Source: Burkholderia sp. BCC0506 (GTDB lineage Bacteria > Pseudomonadota > Gammaproteobacteria > Burkholderiales > Burkholderiaceae). Taken from it: a stretch of DNA of 64,000 bases. Below the pieces are notes generated by a model. The model saw only the letters and a program-made list of their open reading frames with translations. It ran no database searches and was not told the DNA's origin. This document shows positions 19,218 through 29,727 of the stretch, one piece after another (positions within the stretch are counted from its first letter, which is position 1; each line of letters starts with the position of its first letter). The position numbers and the translations under genes are program-made. Location: the NCBI RefSeq assembly GCF_902833145.1, contig NZ_CADFEN010000012.1, positions 186,001-250,000 on the forward strand. Direction: 5' to 3'.

Positions 19218-19952
19218 ATGATGTACAACGCTCAAGGAAAGATGTCCCAGGCCGACGTGCTCGCGCAATATGCGCCGCTCGTGCGCCGCCTGGGGCTGCA
19301 GCTCGTCGCGAAGATGCCGGCGAGCGTCGATCTCGACGACCTGATCCAGGCCGGCATGATCGGCCTGATGGACGCGGCCGGCCGCTACAAGGAAGACCAG
19401 GGCGCGCAGTTCGAGACCTACGCGACGCAGCGCATCCGCGGCGCGATGCTCGACGAGCTGCGCAGCAACGACTGGCTGCCGCGCAGCCTGCGCAAGACGT
19501 CGCGCGAGGTCGAGCACGCGGTGCACCAGGTCGAGCAGCACCTCGGCCGCTCGGCGAGCGAGACCGAGATCGCGCAGCACCTGAACATGCCGCTCGACGA
19601 ATACCAGGGGATGCTGCAGGACCTGCACGGCAGCCAGCTCATCTACTACGAGGATTTCGACCGCGCGGCCGACGACGAGCCGTTCCTCGACCGCTATCGC
19701 GTCGATCACGCCGATCCGCTGTCGGCGCTGCTCGACGAGCACCTGCGCGAGGCGCTCGTCGAGGCGATCGAGCGGCTGCCGGAGCGCGAGAAGCTGCTGA
19801 TGTCGCTGTACTACGAACGGGGTCTGAATCTGCGCGAGATCGGCGCGGTGCTCGAGGTGAGCGAATCGCGCGTGTGCCAGCTGCACAGCCAGGCCGTCGC
19901 GCGCCTGCGCGCGCGGCTGCGCGAACAGGCGTGGGTCGGCGCCGAGTCCTGA
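19218..19952 (+). CDS. fliA: Flagellar sigma factor FliA (sigma-28)
   Basis: FliA directs RNA polymerase to late flagellar and chemotaxis genes. The 244 aa contain region 2 (YAPLVRRLGLQLVAKMPASVDLDDLIQAGMIGL, in part; ETYATQRIRGAMLDELRSNDW), region 3 (REVEHAVHQVEQHLGRSASE) and region 4 (LPEREKLLMSLYYERGLNLREIGAVLEVSESRVCQ, in part). An excellent binding site AAGGAGGG (19206-19213) precedes the ATG at 19218. A second ATG follows at 19221. It is the last gene of the flhBAFG-fliA unit, 22 bp after flhG. Confidence 0.96.
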   Translation: MMYNAQGKMSQADVLAQYAPLVRRLGLQLVAKMPASVDLDDLIQAGMIGLMDAAGRYKEDQGAQFETYATQRIRGAMLDELRSNDWLPRSLRKTSREVEHAVHQVEQHLGRSASETEIAQHLNMPLDEYQGMLQDLHGSQLIYYEDFDRAADDEPFLDRYRVDHADPLSALLDEHLREALVEAIERLPEREKLLMSLYYERGLNLREIGAVLEVSESRVCQLHSQAVARLRARLREQAWVGAES

Positions 19953-20035
19953 CCCTTTGCCGACGGCCGCGCGCGCCGGCGCCGCGCGCTTCTGCCGTGC
20001 TCGTGTGCGGTGCTTGCGCGGTCCTTGCGCGGTCC

Positions 20036-20066
20036 TTGCGCATTTCACGCGCCGATTTGCTACAAT
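20036..20066 (+). promoter_or_regulatory. Candidate promoter of the ahcY operon
   Basis: TTGCGC (20036-20041) and TACAAT (20061-20066) are separated by 19 bp. Transcription would begin about 6 bp before the riboswitch core at 20079. The position fits well; the spacing is slightly long. Confidence 0.55.
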
Positions 20067-20078
20067 CCCCTCCGTTTT

Positions 20079-20197
20079 CCGAGGAGCGTTGCGACGGACC
20101 ATCCTGCGTCCGCCAGGCTCGGAAGGCTTCACCAAGCAGCCGTGCGGCGCGTTTCGCGACCGTCGCGCCGGCCCCGCTTCCTGAACGGCGCTCACGT
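20079..20197 (+). ncRNA. S-adenosylhomocysteine (SAH) riboswitch
   Basis: The leader of ahcY carries the conserved pieces of the SAH riboswitch in order: CCGAGGAGCGTTGCGACGG (20079-20097), CCAGGCTCGG (20112-20121, pairs with the first CCGAG) and AACGGCGCTCACG (20184-20196, pseudoknot partner with GAGCG). A variable arm lies between. In this class, SAH binding raises expression of the SAH-degrading enzyme, which is the next gene. The ahcY binding site AAGGAGGG at 20221-20228 lies just downstream, which would suit control by ribosome-site access. Confidence 0.93.
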
Positions 20198-20232
20198 CAC
20201 CAATCTAGAAACTTTTTAGAAAGGAGGGCGTG

Positions 20233-21651
<1,419 letters not shown>

Positions 21652-21660
21652 TGCGCTGCC

Positions 21661-21705
21661 GCCGCCGCGCCGTGCGTGCCCGTTGCGGGCGCACGGCGCG
21701 GCGGC
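21661..21705 (+). other. Very stable GC hairpin between ahcY and the membrane gene
   Basis: GCCGCCGCGCCGTGCG (21661-21676) is exactly complementary to CGCACGGCGCGGCGGC (21690-21705). An inner CCCG/CGGG pair lies at 21679-21682 and 21686-21689. There is no T-tract, so it is not a standard terminator. It could stabilise ahcY mRNA or reduce read-through to metF. Confidence 0.75.
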
Positions 21706-21747
21706 GCTCACCGAGCGTACCGATCGACAACCGAACCGGAGCCCTCC

Positions 21748-22101
21748 ATGAGCGTCATCCTCACCTGGGTCATCAACGCGCTCGCGCTGCTGATCATCAC
21801 GTACCTCGTGCCGTCGATCCACATCAAGAGCTTCGGCACCGCGCTGATCATCGCGGTCGTGCTCGGGCTGATCAACACGGTGATCCGGCCGGTGCTGATC
21901 CTGCTGACGCTGCCCGTCACGATCGTCACGCTCGGAGTGTTCATCCTCGTCGTGAACGCGCTGTGCTTCTGGTTCGCGTCGTCGCTGCTGAAGGGCTTCG
22001 AGGTGTCGGGGTTCTGGTCCGCGTTCTTCGGTTCGATCCTGTACAGCATCGTGTCGTGGCTGCTGTCCGCCCTGATCTTCGGCCAGCGCGACATCGGCTG
22101 A
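21748..22101 (+). CDS. Small four-helix membrane protein (phage-holin superfamily IV / YvlD-like)
   Basis: This inner-membrane protein has 117 aa and four hydrophobic helices, with the conserved GLINTVIRPVLILLTLPVTIVTLGVF core (shown in part) typical of the YvlD/holin-IV family. Despite the family name, there is no evidence of lysis function or phage genes nearby. Conserved placement between ahcY and metF suggests co-transcription with the methyl-cycle genes. The role is unknown. Confidence 0.85.
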   Translation: MSVILTWVINALALLIITYLVPSIHIKSFGTALIIAVVLGLINTVIRPVLILLTLPVTIVTLGVFILVVNALCFWFASSLLKGFEVSGFWSAFFGSILYSIVSWLLSALIFGQRDIG

Positions 22102-22135
22102 AGGCGGGCGGGCGCAGGCCCAACCCCATCGAATC

Positions 22136-22966
22136 ATGAAACCGATCGAACTCTCGTTTGAATTCTTCCCGCCGAAGACGGCGGACGGCGTCGAGAAGCT
22201 GCGCGCGACGCGCGCGCAGTTGCTGCCGCTGAAGCCGAAATTCGTCTCCGTGACGTTCGGCGCCGGCGGATCGACGCAGCAGGGTACGCTCGATACCGTG
22301 CTCGACATGCAGAAGGACGGCCTCGAGGCCGCACCGCACCTGTCGTGCATCGGTTCGTCGCGCGACAGCCTGCGCGCGATCCTCGACCAGTACCGCTCGC
22401 ACGGCATCCGGCACATCGTCGCGCTGCGCGGCGACCTGCCGTCGGGGATGGGCGAGGTCGGCGAGCTGCGCTATGCGTCCGAACTCGTCAGCTTCATCCG
22501 CGCCGAGCACGGCGACTGGTTCCACATCGAAGTCGCCGGCTACCCGGAGTACCACCCGCAGTCGCGCTCGCCGAAGGCCGATCTCGAGAATTTCGCGCGC
22601 AAGGTGAAAGCCGGCGCGAATTCCGCGATCACGCAGTACTTCTTCAACGCGGATGCGTATTTCCGCTTCGTCGACGATGCGCGCAAGCTGGGGGTCGAGG
22701 TGCCGATCGTGCCGGGCATCATGCCGATCACGAACTTCTCGCAACTGATGCGCTTCTCCGAGATGTGCGGCGCCGAAGTGCCGCGCTGGGTCGCGCGCCG
22801 GCTCGAGAGCTTCGGCGACGATCGCGAGTCGATCCGCGCGTTCGGCGCGGACGTCGTCACGAGCCTGTGCCAGCGCCTGATCGACGCGGGCGTGCCGGGG
22901 CTGCACTTCTACACGCTGAACGCGGCGACCGCCACGCGGACGATCTGCGAACGGCTCGCGGTGTAA
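22136..22966 (+). CDS. metF: 5,10-methylenetetrahydrofolate reductase
   Basis: MetF is an FAD enzyme that makes 5-methyltetrahydrofolate, the methyl donor for methionine synthesis. The 276 aa form a TIM barrel. The N-terminal SFEFFPPKT contains the catalytic Glu. VTFGAGGSTQQGT, HIVALRGDLPSG and ITQYFFNADAYFRF are typical, and GLHFYTLN is at the end. It starts 34 bp after the membrane gene. With ahcY it closes the SAH-homocysteine-methionine loop. Confidence 0.97.
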   Translation: MKPIELSFEFFPPKTADGVEKLRATRAQLLPLKPKFVSVTFGAGGSTQQGTLDTVLDMQKDGLEAAPHLSCIGSSRDSLRAILDQYRSHGIRHIVALRGDLPSGMGEVGELRYASELVSFIRAEHGDWFHIEVAGYPEYHPQSRSPKADLENFARKVKAGANSAITQYFFNADAYFRFVDDARKLGVEVPIVPGIMPITNFSQLMRFSEMCGAEVPRWVARRLESFGDDRESIRAFGADVVTSLCQRLIDAGVPGLHFYTLNAATATRTICERLAV

Positions 22967-22993
22967 GCGCCGTCGCGCGGTTGCATGCGGAAC

Positions 22994-23027
22994 AGCCCCG
23001 CCGGTTTTGTGCCGGCGGGGCTTTTTT
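22994..23027 (+). terminator. Rho-independent terminator after metF
   Basis: An 11-bp stem, AGCCCCGCCGG (22994-23004) and CCGGCGGGGCT (23012-23022), is followed by a run of T to 23027. It lies between metF and the convergent amidase gene. Confidence 0.95.
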
Positions 23028-23060
23028 CATCGTGGCGCGGGGCGGAAACGACGGTGCGCG

Positions 23061-24539
23061 TCAGCGCTGCGCCTGCATCAGCGGCGGGCGGCGGTCGAAC
23101 CACGGGCGCGCCTGCTCGAGCTGGCGCGCGAGCTTCAGCAGCAGCGCATCGTCGGCGTGGCGCGCGGCGAATTGCACGCCGATCGGCAGCCCGCGCGCGT
23201 TCCAGTACAGCGGCACCGACATCGCCGGCTGGCCCGTCAGGTTGAACAGCTCGGTGCAGCCGGCCCATGCGAACGCCTTCTCCGACGATCTCGCGAGCAT
23301 TTCCTTCAGCAGCGGCTTCACCGGCAGCGCGGCGACGAGCTTCATCTGCGCGGATTCGAACGGCGTCGGCTGCAATTCGCCGATCTTCACCGGCGGGCCC
23401 GCAAGCGATGCGCACAGGATCGCGTCGTAACGCGACACGAGGCCGGCGACCTGCACGGTGAGCTGGCGCTGCCATTCGAGCACGTCGGACAGGCGCGTGC
23501 GCGCGAGGCGGCGGCCGACCACGGCCATCGCCCACGTCGCGGCCTCGAATTCGCCGCGCCGCGGCGTGCGGCCCGTGAGCGCGCGCGCGCCGAGCACCAT
23601 GTCCTCGGCGATCGTCGCCCACAGCGTCAGGAAGGTTTCGGCCGCGCGCGCGTAGTCGATTGGCAGCGTCGCCGGTTCGACGTGGTGGCCGAGCGATTCG
23701 AGCAGCGCGGCCGCGTCGTCGAGCGCTGCGCGCGTGTCGTCGTCGAGCGCCGGCGCGAGCATCGGGTCGACGACGAGGCCGATCCGCAGCGGGCCGGGCG
23801 GCGTGTCGAGCGCGCCGAGGAAGGTGCCGGGCGCGCCGGGCGGCAGCGTCTGGCCGGTCGTCACGTCGAGCAGCAGCGCACTGTCGCGCACGCTGCGCGA
23901 CACCGCATGCTGGACGACGAGTTCGCCGTTCGACGGCAGGTCGACGAGTACCGGGTTGCGGCTCGGCTTCAGGCCGAACAGCCCGCAGCACGACGCCGGA
24001 ATGCGGATCGAGCCGCCGCCGTCGGACGCATGCGCGAGCGGCACGATGCCGGCCGCGACGGCCGCCGCCGCGCCGCCGCTCGAGCCGCCCGGCGTGTGAT
24101 CGAGGTTCCACGGGTTGCGGCACGCGCCGAACAGTTCCGGTTCCGTGTACGGCATCTGGCCGATCTCGGACGTGTTGGTCTTGCCGAATACGTTCAGGCC
24201 CGCCGCGCGGCTGCGCGCGATCACCGGCGAATCGTCGGCCGGCACGAAGTAACGATAGTGCCGGCTGCCCATCGACAGCGGCAGCCCGGCGACCGCCGCG
24301 CCGAGATCCTTGACGAGATACGGTACGCCCGCGAACGGCGTATCGGCGCCCGGTTCGGGCGCGGCCGCCGCACGCGCGCGCGCGGCTTCGTAGTCCTGCA
24401 GCACGATCGCATTGACCGCGCCGTTGACCGCTTCGGCCTGGCCGATCGCGGCGTCGAGCAGTTCGCGCGGGCTGGCCTGGCGCGCGCGCACGAGCGCGGC
24501 GAGGCCGATGGCGTCATGCGCGAGATAGTCCGAGTGCAT
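23061..24539 (-). CDS. Amidase-signature family hydrolase
   Basis: This amidase of 492 aa has the Ser-cisSer-Lys centre: Lys in YLVKDLGA, and the Gly/Ser box [17 protein letters not shown] with [20 protein letters not shown]. Members cleave amides such as indoleacetamide, 6-aminohexanoate oligomers or aryl amides; the substrate here cannot be told. I chose the ATG at 24539 (MHSDYLAHD), because the longer frame adds 14 unlikely residues. There is no GatB/GatC neighbour, so it is not GatA. Confidence 0.9.
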   Translation of the reverse strand: MHSDYLAHDAIGLAALVRARQASPRELLDAAIGQAEAVNGAVNAIVLQDYEAARARAAAAPEPGADTPFAGVPYLVKDLGAAVAGLPLSMGSRHYRYFVPADDSPVIARSRAAGLNVFGKTNTSEIGQMPYTEPELFGACRNPWNLDHTPGGSSGGAAAAVAAGIVPLAHASDGGGSIRIPASCCGLFGLKPSRNPVLVDLPSNGELVVQHAVSRSVRDSALLLDVTTGQTLPPGAPGTFLGALDTPPGPLRIGLVVDPMLAPALDDDTRAALDDAAALLESLGHHVEPATLPIDYARAAETFLTLWATIAEDMVLGARALTGRTPRRGEFEAATWAMAVVGRRLARTRLSDVLEWQRQLTVQVAGLVSRYDAILCASLAGPPVKIGELQPTPFESAQMKLVAALPVKPLLKEMLARSSEKAFAWAGCTELFNLTGQPAMSVPLYWNARGLPIGVQFAARHADDALLLKLARQLEQARPWFDRRPPLMQAQR

Positions 24540-24620
24540 CGCGGTCACCCCCGTTGTGACTCGTGGCGATGGTGCGAGCATAACGCGGGCCCGGCGCGCG
24601 AGGCCCGCGGTCGGGCGTTT

Positions 24621-25313
24621 TTAGAGGTGCTCGGCGAGGAAGGTCAGCGTGCGGCCATGCGCGAGCGCGGCCGCACGCTGGTTGTACGACGCGCGGTCCG
24701 GGCAGTTGAAGCCGTGCTCGGCGCCCGGGTACACGTGGAACGACGCGTGCCCGTGGCCGGCGAACGCGGCCTTCACCTGATCGACGGCGCTGAGCGGAAT
24801 CGCGTGGTCGTTTTCCGCGTAGTGGAACAGGATCGGCGCCTTGACCTGGCCGGCGAGGTCGAGCGCGTTCTGGATGCCGCCGCCGTAATAGGACACCGCC
24901 GCGTCGAGCTTGCCGGTTGCCGCCGCGCGGTACGCGAGCTGGCCGCCGAAGCAGTAGCCGATCGCGGCGAGCTTGCCGTCCACTTCGGGGCGCGCGCGCA
25001 ACGCATCGGCCGCCGCGCCGATGTCCGCGACCGCGAGGCCCACGTCGGTCTTCTTCATCAGCTCGATGCCCTTGTCGCGATCCGCGCCGTCGTAGGTCAG
25101 CTCGACGCGCGGCTGCGTGCGCCAGAACACGTCGGGCGCGAGCGCGACGAAGCCGTCGGCCGCGTACTGGTCGGCGACCGCACGGATGTGCGAATTCACG
25201 CCGAAGATCTCCTGGATGATGATGACGGCAGGGCCCTTGCCGCGCTTGGGCAGGGCAAGATAGCCGCCGAAGCTGTCGTTACCGGTCGGGATGTCGATCC
25301 ATTGGGCAGTCAC
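24621..25313 (-). CDS. Dienelactone hydrolase family protein
   Basis: This alpha/beta hydrolase has 230 aa. The dienelactone-hydrolase triad is complete: Cys in GYCFGGQ, Asp in ENDHAIP and His in GAEHGFNC. QEIFGVNSHIRAVADQYAADGF (in part) is also typical. Family enzymes hydrolyse dienelactones in chlorocatechol breakdown, or related esters. No catechol-pathway genes are nearby, so the substrate is open. The amidase gene lies 81 bp downstream on the same strand. Confidence 0.92.
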   Translation of the reverse strand: MTAQWIDIPTGNDSFGGYLALPKRGKGPAVIIIQEIFGVNSHIRAVADQYAADGFVALAPDVFWRTQPRVELTYDGADRDKGIELMKKTDVGLAVADIGAAADALRARPEVDGKLAAIGYCFGGQLAYRAAATGKLDAAVSYYGGGIQNALDLAGQVKAPILFHYAENDHAIPLSAVDQVKAAFAGHGHASFHVYPGAEHGFNCPDRASYNQRAAALAHGRTLTFLAEHL

Positions 25314-25537
25314 GTTCTGAACTCCTGGCGTGCGGAGCGCGCGACGCGCGCCGCGGGGTGAAAAGAAGGCGGCCTAGTGTGCCACCAATCGTGCGGTGCT
25401 GCAGCGCACGCGGGCGCTTCTCGCACAGCGATCGTTTCGATCTCGATTATTCATTTTTCGTCGCCGCGCGGCTTCGATAGAGTCGATGTACCGGCCTTTA
25501 CAAAGCGCTTTCGCGCATCGTCATCGAAGGATTCGCC

Positions 25538-26620
25538 ATGTCTGCCCGCTCGTTTTCCACGCCCTTTTCCGAACGCTTCGGCCTGCGTCTGCCGCTCGTG
25601 CAGGCGCCGATGGTCGGCGCGACCACGACCGCGATGGTCGCCGCCGCCTCGAATGCCGGCGCGCTCGGCAGCCTCGGCGCCGGCGCGCTCGCGCCCGAGC
25701 GTATCGAGGCCGAAGTCGCCGCGATCCGCGCGGCGACCGATCGCCCGTTCGCGATCAACCTGTTCGTGTTGCCCGACGACGCCGCGCCGGACGCGGCGAC
25801 GGTCGCGCGCGCACTCGCGGCGATCGACCCGCTGAACGCCGCGCTCGGCCTGCCGCCGGGCACGGCGCCCGCGCGCTACGCGCCCGACTTCCGCGCGCAG
25901 CTCGATGCGCTCGTCGCGCTGCGCGTGCCGGTCGCGAGCTTCACGTTCGGCGCGCTCGACGCGGCCGACGTCGCACGCCTGCATGCCGCCGGCACTTATG
26001 TGATCGGCACCGCGACGCACGTGGCCGAAGGGCTCGCGTGGCAGGCGGCCGGCGCCGATGCGATCTCCGCGCAGGGCGCCGAGGCGGGCGGCCATCGCGG
26101 CACCTTCATCGGTTCCGCCGACGACGCGCTGATCGGCACGCTCGCGCTCGTCCCGCAGCTCGTCGACGCGACGCGCCTGCCCGTGCTGGCCGCGGGCGGC
26201 ATCATGGACGGCCGCGGCATCGCGGCGGCGCTCGCGCTCGGCGCGCAGGGCGCGCAGCTCGGCACCGCGTTCCTCACGTGCGCGGAAAGCGCGATCGCGC
26301 CGGACTGGAAGGCGCGCCTGCTCGCGAGCGCCGACACGTCGACGCAGGTCACGCGCGCGATCACCGGCCGTCATGCCCGCGGGCTGCGCAACACGCTGAT
26401 GGCGCGGCTCGGCGAGCACGTGGCCGACGTCCCACCGTATCCGGTGCAGAACGCGCTGACCCAGCCGTTGCGCCAGGCCGCCGCCCGCGCGAACGACGGC
26501 GACTACCTGTCGCTGTGGGCCGGGCAGGGCGCACCGCTCGCGCGGCGGCGCGGCGATACGCTGACGACGGCGCAACTGGTCGCCGCGCTCGATGCGGAAT
26601 GGCGTGCGTCGGCCGCCTGA
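25538..26620 (+). CDS. Nitronate monooxygenase (2-nitropropane dioxygenase family)
   Basis: This FMN enzyme of 360 aa oxidises alkyl nitronates such as propionate-3-nitronate. Family marks are LPLVQAPMVGATTTAMVAAASNAGALGS (in part), the FMN-binding GAEAGGHRGTF, LAAGGIMDGRGIAAALALGAQGAQLGTAFL (in part) and the C-terminal AGQGAPLARR. It starts at ATG 25538 and is divergent from the dienelactone hydrolase, with a 224-bp shared gap. Confidence 0.93.
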   Translation: MSARSFSTPFSERFGLRLPLVQAPMVGATTTAMVAAASNAGALGSLGAGALAPERIEAEVAAIRAATDRPFAINLFVLPDDAAPDAATVARALAAIDPLNAALGLPPGTAPARYAPDFRAQLDALVALRVPVASFTFGALDAADVARLHAAGTYVIGTATHVAEGLAWQAAGADAISAQGAEAGGHRGTFIGSADDALIGTLALVPQLVDATRLPVLAAGGIMDGRGIAAALALGAQGAQLGTAFLTCAESAIAPDWKARLLASADTSTQVTRAITGRHARGLRNTLMARLGEHVADVPPYPVQNALTQPLRQAAARANDGDYLSLWAGQGAPLARRRGDTLTTAQLVAALDAEWRASAA

Positions 26621-26815
26621 ACCGTCCGTATGGAAGGCGAAACGCGCGTGTCGTCACGCGCGTTTCATTCAATGATCCCGGGCACAAAATACCGAATCGA
26701 AATGCCCCGGGATTGCGTTGAAACGACCTTTCGAAAGGTCGCCTGAATTAGCGGAAACCCTTATCCGGCGGGGCTTGCCGCGATATTCGAGTCATCTTTC
26801 CAAAGCGCGCATATC

Positions 26816-26833
26816 GGTAGTGTTACCACTACC
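26816..26833. promoter_or_regulatory. Palindromic operator or hairpin upstream of livK
   Basis: GGTAGTGTTACCACTACC is a perfect 7-bp inverted repeat around TTAC. A second, uninterrupted 12-bp palindrome, CTTGCGCGCAAG, lies at 26870-26881. Both sit in the 415-bp gap (26621-27035) before the LivK-type gene, which otherwise holds no gene. They may bind a regulator of amino-acid uptake; the factor is unknown. Confidence 0.5.
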
Positions 26834-27035
26834 CCAAAAAAGTCCCACAAATTAATTTGATCGCCTACACTTGCGCGCAAGTACGAGCGGGCGGCTGCTA
26901 AAAGCGGCGGTTTTCACGTGCTTGAGGCCAAGTGCATGAAGGATGCAACCGGCGAATCGTCCAGTGATTGCAAACACAGGGATGGCAGCGGGGCACCGGG
27001 CGATGGCGTTTATTGGGACCGAACTGGAGACTTAC

Positions 27036-28178
27036 ATGAATATCAAGATGCAAAAGCTGTTGCCGATCACCGCAGCGGCGATGCTGTGTGCCGCAGCTGC
27101 AAGCAACGCGTCCGCCGATCAAGTCGTCAAGATCGGCCACGTCGCGCCGTTGACGGGCGGCATTGCACACCTGGGCAAGGACAACGAAAACGGCGCGCGT
27201 CTCGCCGTCGAGGAAATCAACGCGAAGGGTCTCACGATCGGCGGCCAGAAGATCACGCTGCAACTCGACCCGCAGGATGACGCCGCCGACCCGCGGCAGG
27301 CGACGCAGGTTGCGCAGAAGCTCGTCGACGACAAGGTCGTCGCGGTGGTCGGCCACCTGAATTCGGGCACGTCGATCCCGGCCTCGAAGATCTACAGCGA
27401 TGCGGGCATCGTGCAGATCTCGCCGTCGGCGACCAACCCGGCGTACACGCAGCAAGGCTTCAAGACCACGTACCGCGTGGTCGCGACCGATGCGCAGCAG
27501 GGCCCGGCACTGGCGAACTACGCGCACTCGAAGGGCATCAAGAGCGTGGCGGTGGTCGACGATTCGACCGCGTACGGCCAGGGTCTCGCGAACGAGTTCG
27601 AGAAGAAGGCGAAGGCGCTCGGCCTGAAGGTGATGTCGCATGACGCGACCAACGACAAGGCGGTCGACTTCCGCGCGATTCTGACCAAGATCAAGGGCGA
27701 GAACCCGGACGCGATCATGTACGGCGGCATGGACGCCACCGGCGGCCCGTTCGCGAAACAGGCGAAGCAGCTCGGCCTGCGCGCGAAGATCTTCGCGGGC
27801 GACGGCGTGTGCACGGAAAAGCTGGCCGACCTGGCCGGCGACGCGACCGACAACGTCGTGTGCTCGGAAGCCGGTGCGTCGCTCGAGAAGATGCCGGGCG
27901 GTGCCGCGTTCAAGGCGAAGTACGAGAAGCGCTTCGGCCAGCCGATCCAGATCTACGCACCGTTCACGTATGACGCCGTGTACATCATCGCCGACGCGAT
28001 GAAGCGCGCGGACTCGACGGACCCGGCGAAGATCCTCGCGGCGATGCCGGCGACGAAGTACACGGGCGTGATCGGCACGACGACCTTCGATTCGAAGGGC
28101 GACCTGCAGCACGGCGTGATCTCGCTGTACAACTACAAGAGCGGCAAGAAGTCGCTGCTCGACGAAGTGAAGATGTAA
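27036..28178 (+). CDS. Branched-chain amino acid ABC transporter substrate-binding protein
   Basis: This is a periplasmic binding protein of the LivJ/LivK type, 380 aa. The ATG at 27036 (CTGGAG upstream) gives a signal peptide MNIKMQKLLPITAAAMLCAAAASNASA, shown here only as a description of residues 1-27. The mature protein begins DQVVKIGHVAPLTGG and contains GHLNSGTSIPASKIYSDAGI and YAPFTYDAVYIIADAM, all typical. No permease or ATPase genes lie next to it. A strong terminator follows, so it is an orphan binding protein that must work with components elsewhere. Confidence 0.94.
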   Translation: MNIKMQKLLPITAAAMLCAAAASNASADQVVKIGHVAPLTGGIAHLGKDNENGARLAVEEINAKGLTIGGQKITLQLDPQDDAADPRQATQVAQKLVDDKVVAVVGHLNSGTSIPASKIYSDAGIVQISPSATNPAYTQQGFKTTYRVVATDAQQGPALANYAHSKGIKSVAVVDDSTAYGQGLANEFEKKAKALGLKVMSHDATNDKAVDFRAILTKIKGENPDAIMYGGMDATGGPFAKQAKQLGLRAKIFAGDGVCTEKLADLAGDATDNVVCSEAGASLEKMPGGAAFKAKYEKRFGQPIQIYAPFTYDAVYIIADAMKRADSTDPAKILAAMPATKYTGVIGTTTFDSKGDLQHGVISLYNYKSGKKSLLDEVKM

Positions 28179-28205
28179 CGCGACCAGCGGTCAACAGCAG
28201 GGGTG

Positions 28206-28243
28206 AAAGCGCGCATGCGGCCACGCATGCGCGCTTTCTTTTT
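28206..28243 (+). terminator. Rho-independent terminator after livK
   Basis: A perfect 14-bp stem, AAAGCGCGCATGCG (28206-28219) and CGCATGCGCGCTTT (28224-28237), is followed by CTTTTT. It lies between convergent genes. Confidence 0.96.
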
Positions 28244-28267
28244 GGGCCGGCGTGCGCCGCCGCGCCG

Positions 28268-29485
28268 TCAGATCTTCAGGTGCGCGAGCACCTTCGGCGC
28301 GACGAGCGCGACGAGCGCCGCGCACAGCGCGACGACCGACAGGCCGATCGTCAGGTTCACGGCCTGCGCGACCGCGCCGATCACGACCGGACCGAACAGC
28401 AGCCCGAAATACGCGAGCCCGGCCACGTGCGCGAGCCCTTCGGCTGCGTGAATGCCTTTCACGCGCGCGGCGGCGGCGAACAGCACGGGCATCATGTTGG
28501 CCAGCCCGAGGCCCATCAGCGTGAAGCCGGTCAGCACCGCGGCCGGATACGGCAGCAGCAGCGCGCCGATCATCCCCGCGCAGGCGAGCGACGCGCTCGC
28601 GAACACGAGCTGCGGCGCGCCGAAGCGGGCGCGCACGGCGTCGCCCGCGAAGCGCGCGACGGCCATCCCGCCGGAGAACGCCGCGTACGCGGCGCTCGCG
28701 AGCGCCGGGCTCGCCGCGACCACGTCGCGCATGTAGACCGTCGCCCAGTCGTACATCGCGCCTTCGGCGATCAGCGCGATCAGCGCGATGCCGCCGAGCA
28801 TCCACAACGCCGGCGAGCGCCAGCGGTTGCCGCCGCCGTGCGCCTGTTCGTGGTGCGGCACGTGCGGCAGCACGGCCGGGCTCGCGGCCACGAGCACCGC
28901 GGCGCTCGCCGCCGCCGCGAGCGCGAGATGCGCGGCCGGCGCCATGCCGGCCGACAGCAGCGCGCCGCCGGCCGCCGCGCCGGCCATCCCGCCGATGCTG
29001 AACATGCCGTGCAGCGACGACATGATCGGTTTGCCGAGCGCGATTTCGACCGCGCTGGCCTCGGCATTCATCGCGACGTCGAGCGTCGCCATCGAGAAGC
29101 CGAACAGCGCGAGCACCGCGATCAGCATCCAGTAGTCGGGCACGACGAGAATCAGCGCCGCGCACGCGGCCATCACGAGCCCGCCGGCGAGGCACGCGGT
29201 GCGCGAGCCGACGCGCGCGATCCAGCGCGCGATGGTCAGCATCGCGGCGATCGACCCGCCGGCGACCGCGAACAGCGCGATCGACAGCAGCCCGGGGCTC
29301 AGCGCGAACTTGTCGCGCACGGTCGGTACGTGCACGCCCCACGACGCGTACATCATGCCGGCGACGAAAAACAGCGCCATCGACGCCGCGCGCGCCCGCT
29401 GGCGGGCCGGCAGCGACAGCACGCGGTGCGCATCGGGCGGCGCGGCGAACGGGGACGACGATTTGGCGGAGGAGGATTCGGACAC
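28268..29485 (-). CDS. Major facilitator superfamily transporter
   Basis: This protein of about 405 aa has 11-12 predicted membrane helices in the pattern of MFS sugar/drug transporters related to YbjJ/FucP-like proteins (GMMYASWGVHVPTVRDKFALS, in part; SLHGMFSIGGMAGAAAGG). The substrate is unknown. The start is uncertain. I give the GTG at 29485 (MSESSSAKSSSP). The upstream frame stays open far beyond, but it has no transporter-like sequence. Confidence 0.83.
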   Translation of the reverse strand: MSESSSAKSSSPFAAPPDAHRVLSLPARQRARAASMALFFVAGMMYASWGVHVPTVRDKFALSPGLLSIALFAVAGGSIAAMLTIARWIARVGSRTACLAGGLVMAACAALILVVPDYWMLIAVLALFGFSMATLDVAMNAEASAVEIALGKPIMSSLHGMFSIGGMAGAAAGGALLSAGMAPAAHLALAAAASAAVLVAASPAVLPHVPHHEQAHGGGNRWRSPALWMLGGIALIALIAEGAMYDWATVYMRDVVAASPALASAAYAAFSGGMAVARFAGDAVRARFGAPQLVFASASLACAGMIGALLLPYPAAVLTGFTLMGLGLANMMPVLFAAAARVKGIHAAEGLAHVAGLAYFGLLFGPVVIGAVAQAVNLTIGLSVVALCAALVALVAPKVLAHLKI

Positions 29486-29727
29486 GGGAAGGCTCGTCAG
29501 GAAAATGCGCGGGCGCACGCGGCGCCCGTCGGATTTGTCCGATTCTATCGAAGCGCTTACGATCGTGCCGGACGCTGGCCGTTCGCTCGATGCTCGGGTC
29601 CTCGGGCCATCCCGCGGCGGCGCCCCGCCGCCGCATTGGCCGTTCGACCGATGCGCGGCGCGCGGCGCCGGCAGGTAACATCGAAACGCATGCCCGGCAC
29701 GCCGCCTTTCGACCGCAGGAGTCCCGC

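Noticed and set aside
21748-22101. Prophage lysis gene (holin)
   Set aside because: The name comes from a superfamily label. There are no other phage genes, and the gene sits in a metabolic operon.
23061-24539. GatA subunit of aspartyl/glutamyl-tRNA amidotransferase
   Set aside because: Only the general amidase signature is present; gatB and gatC are not neighbours.
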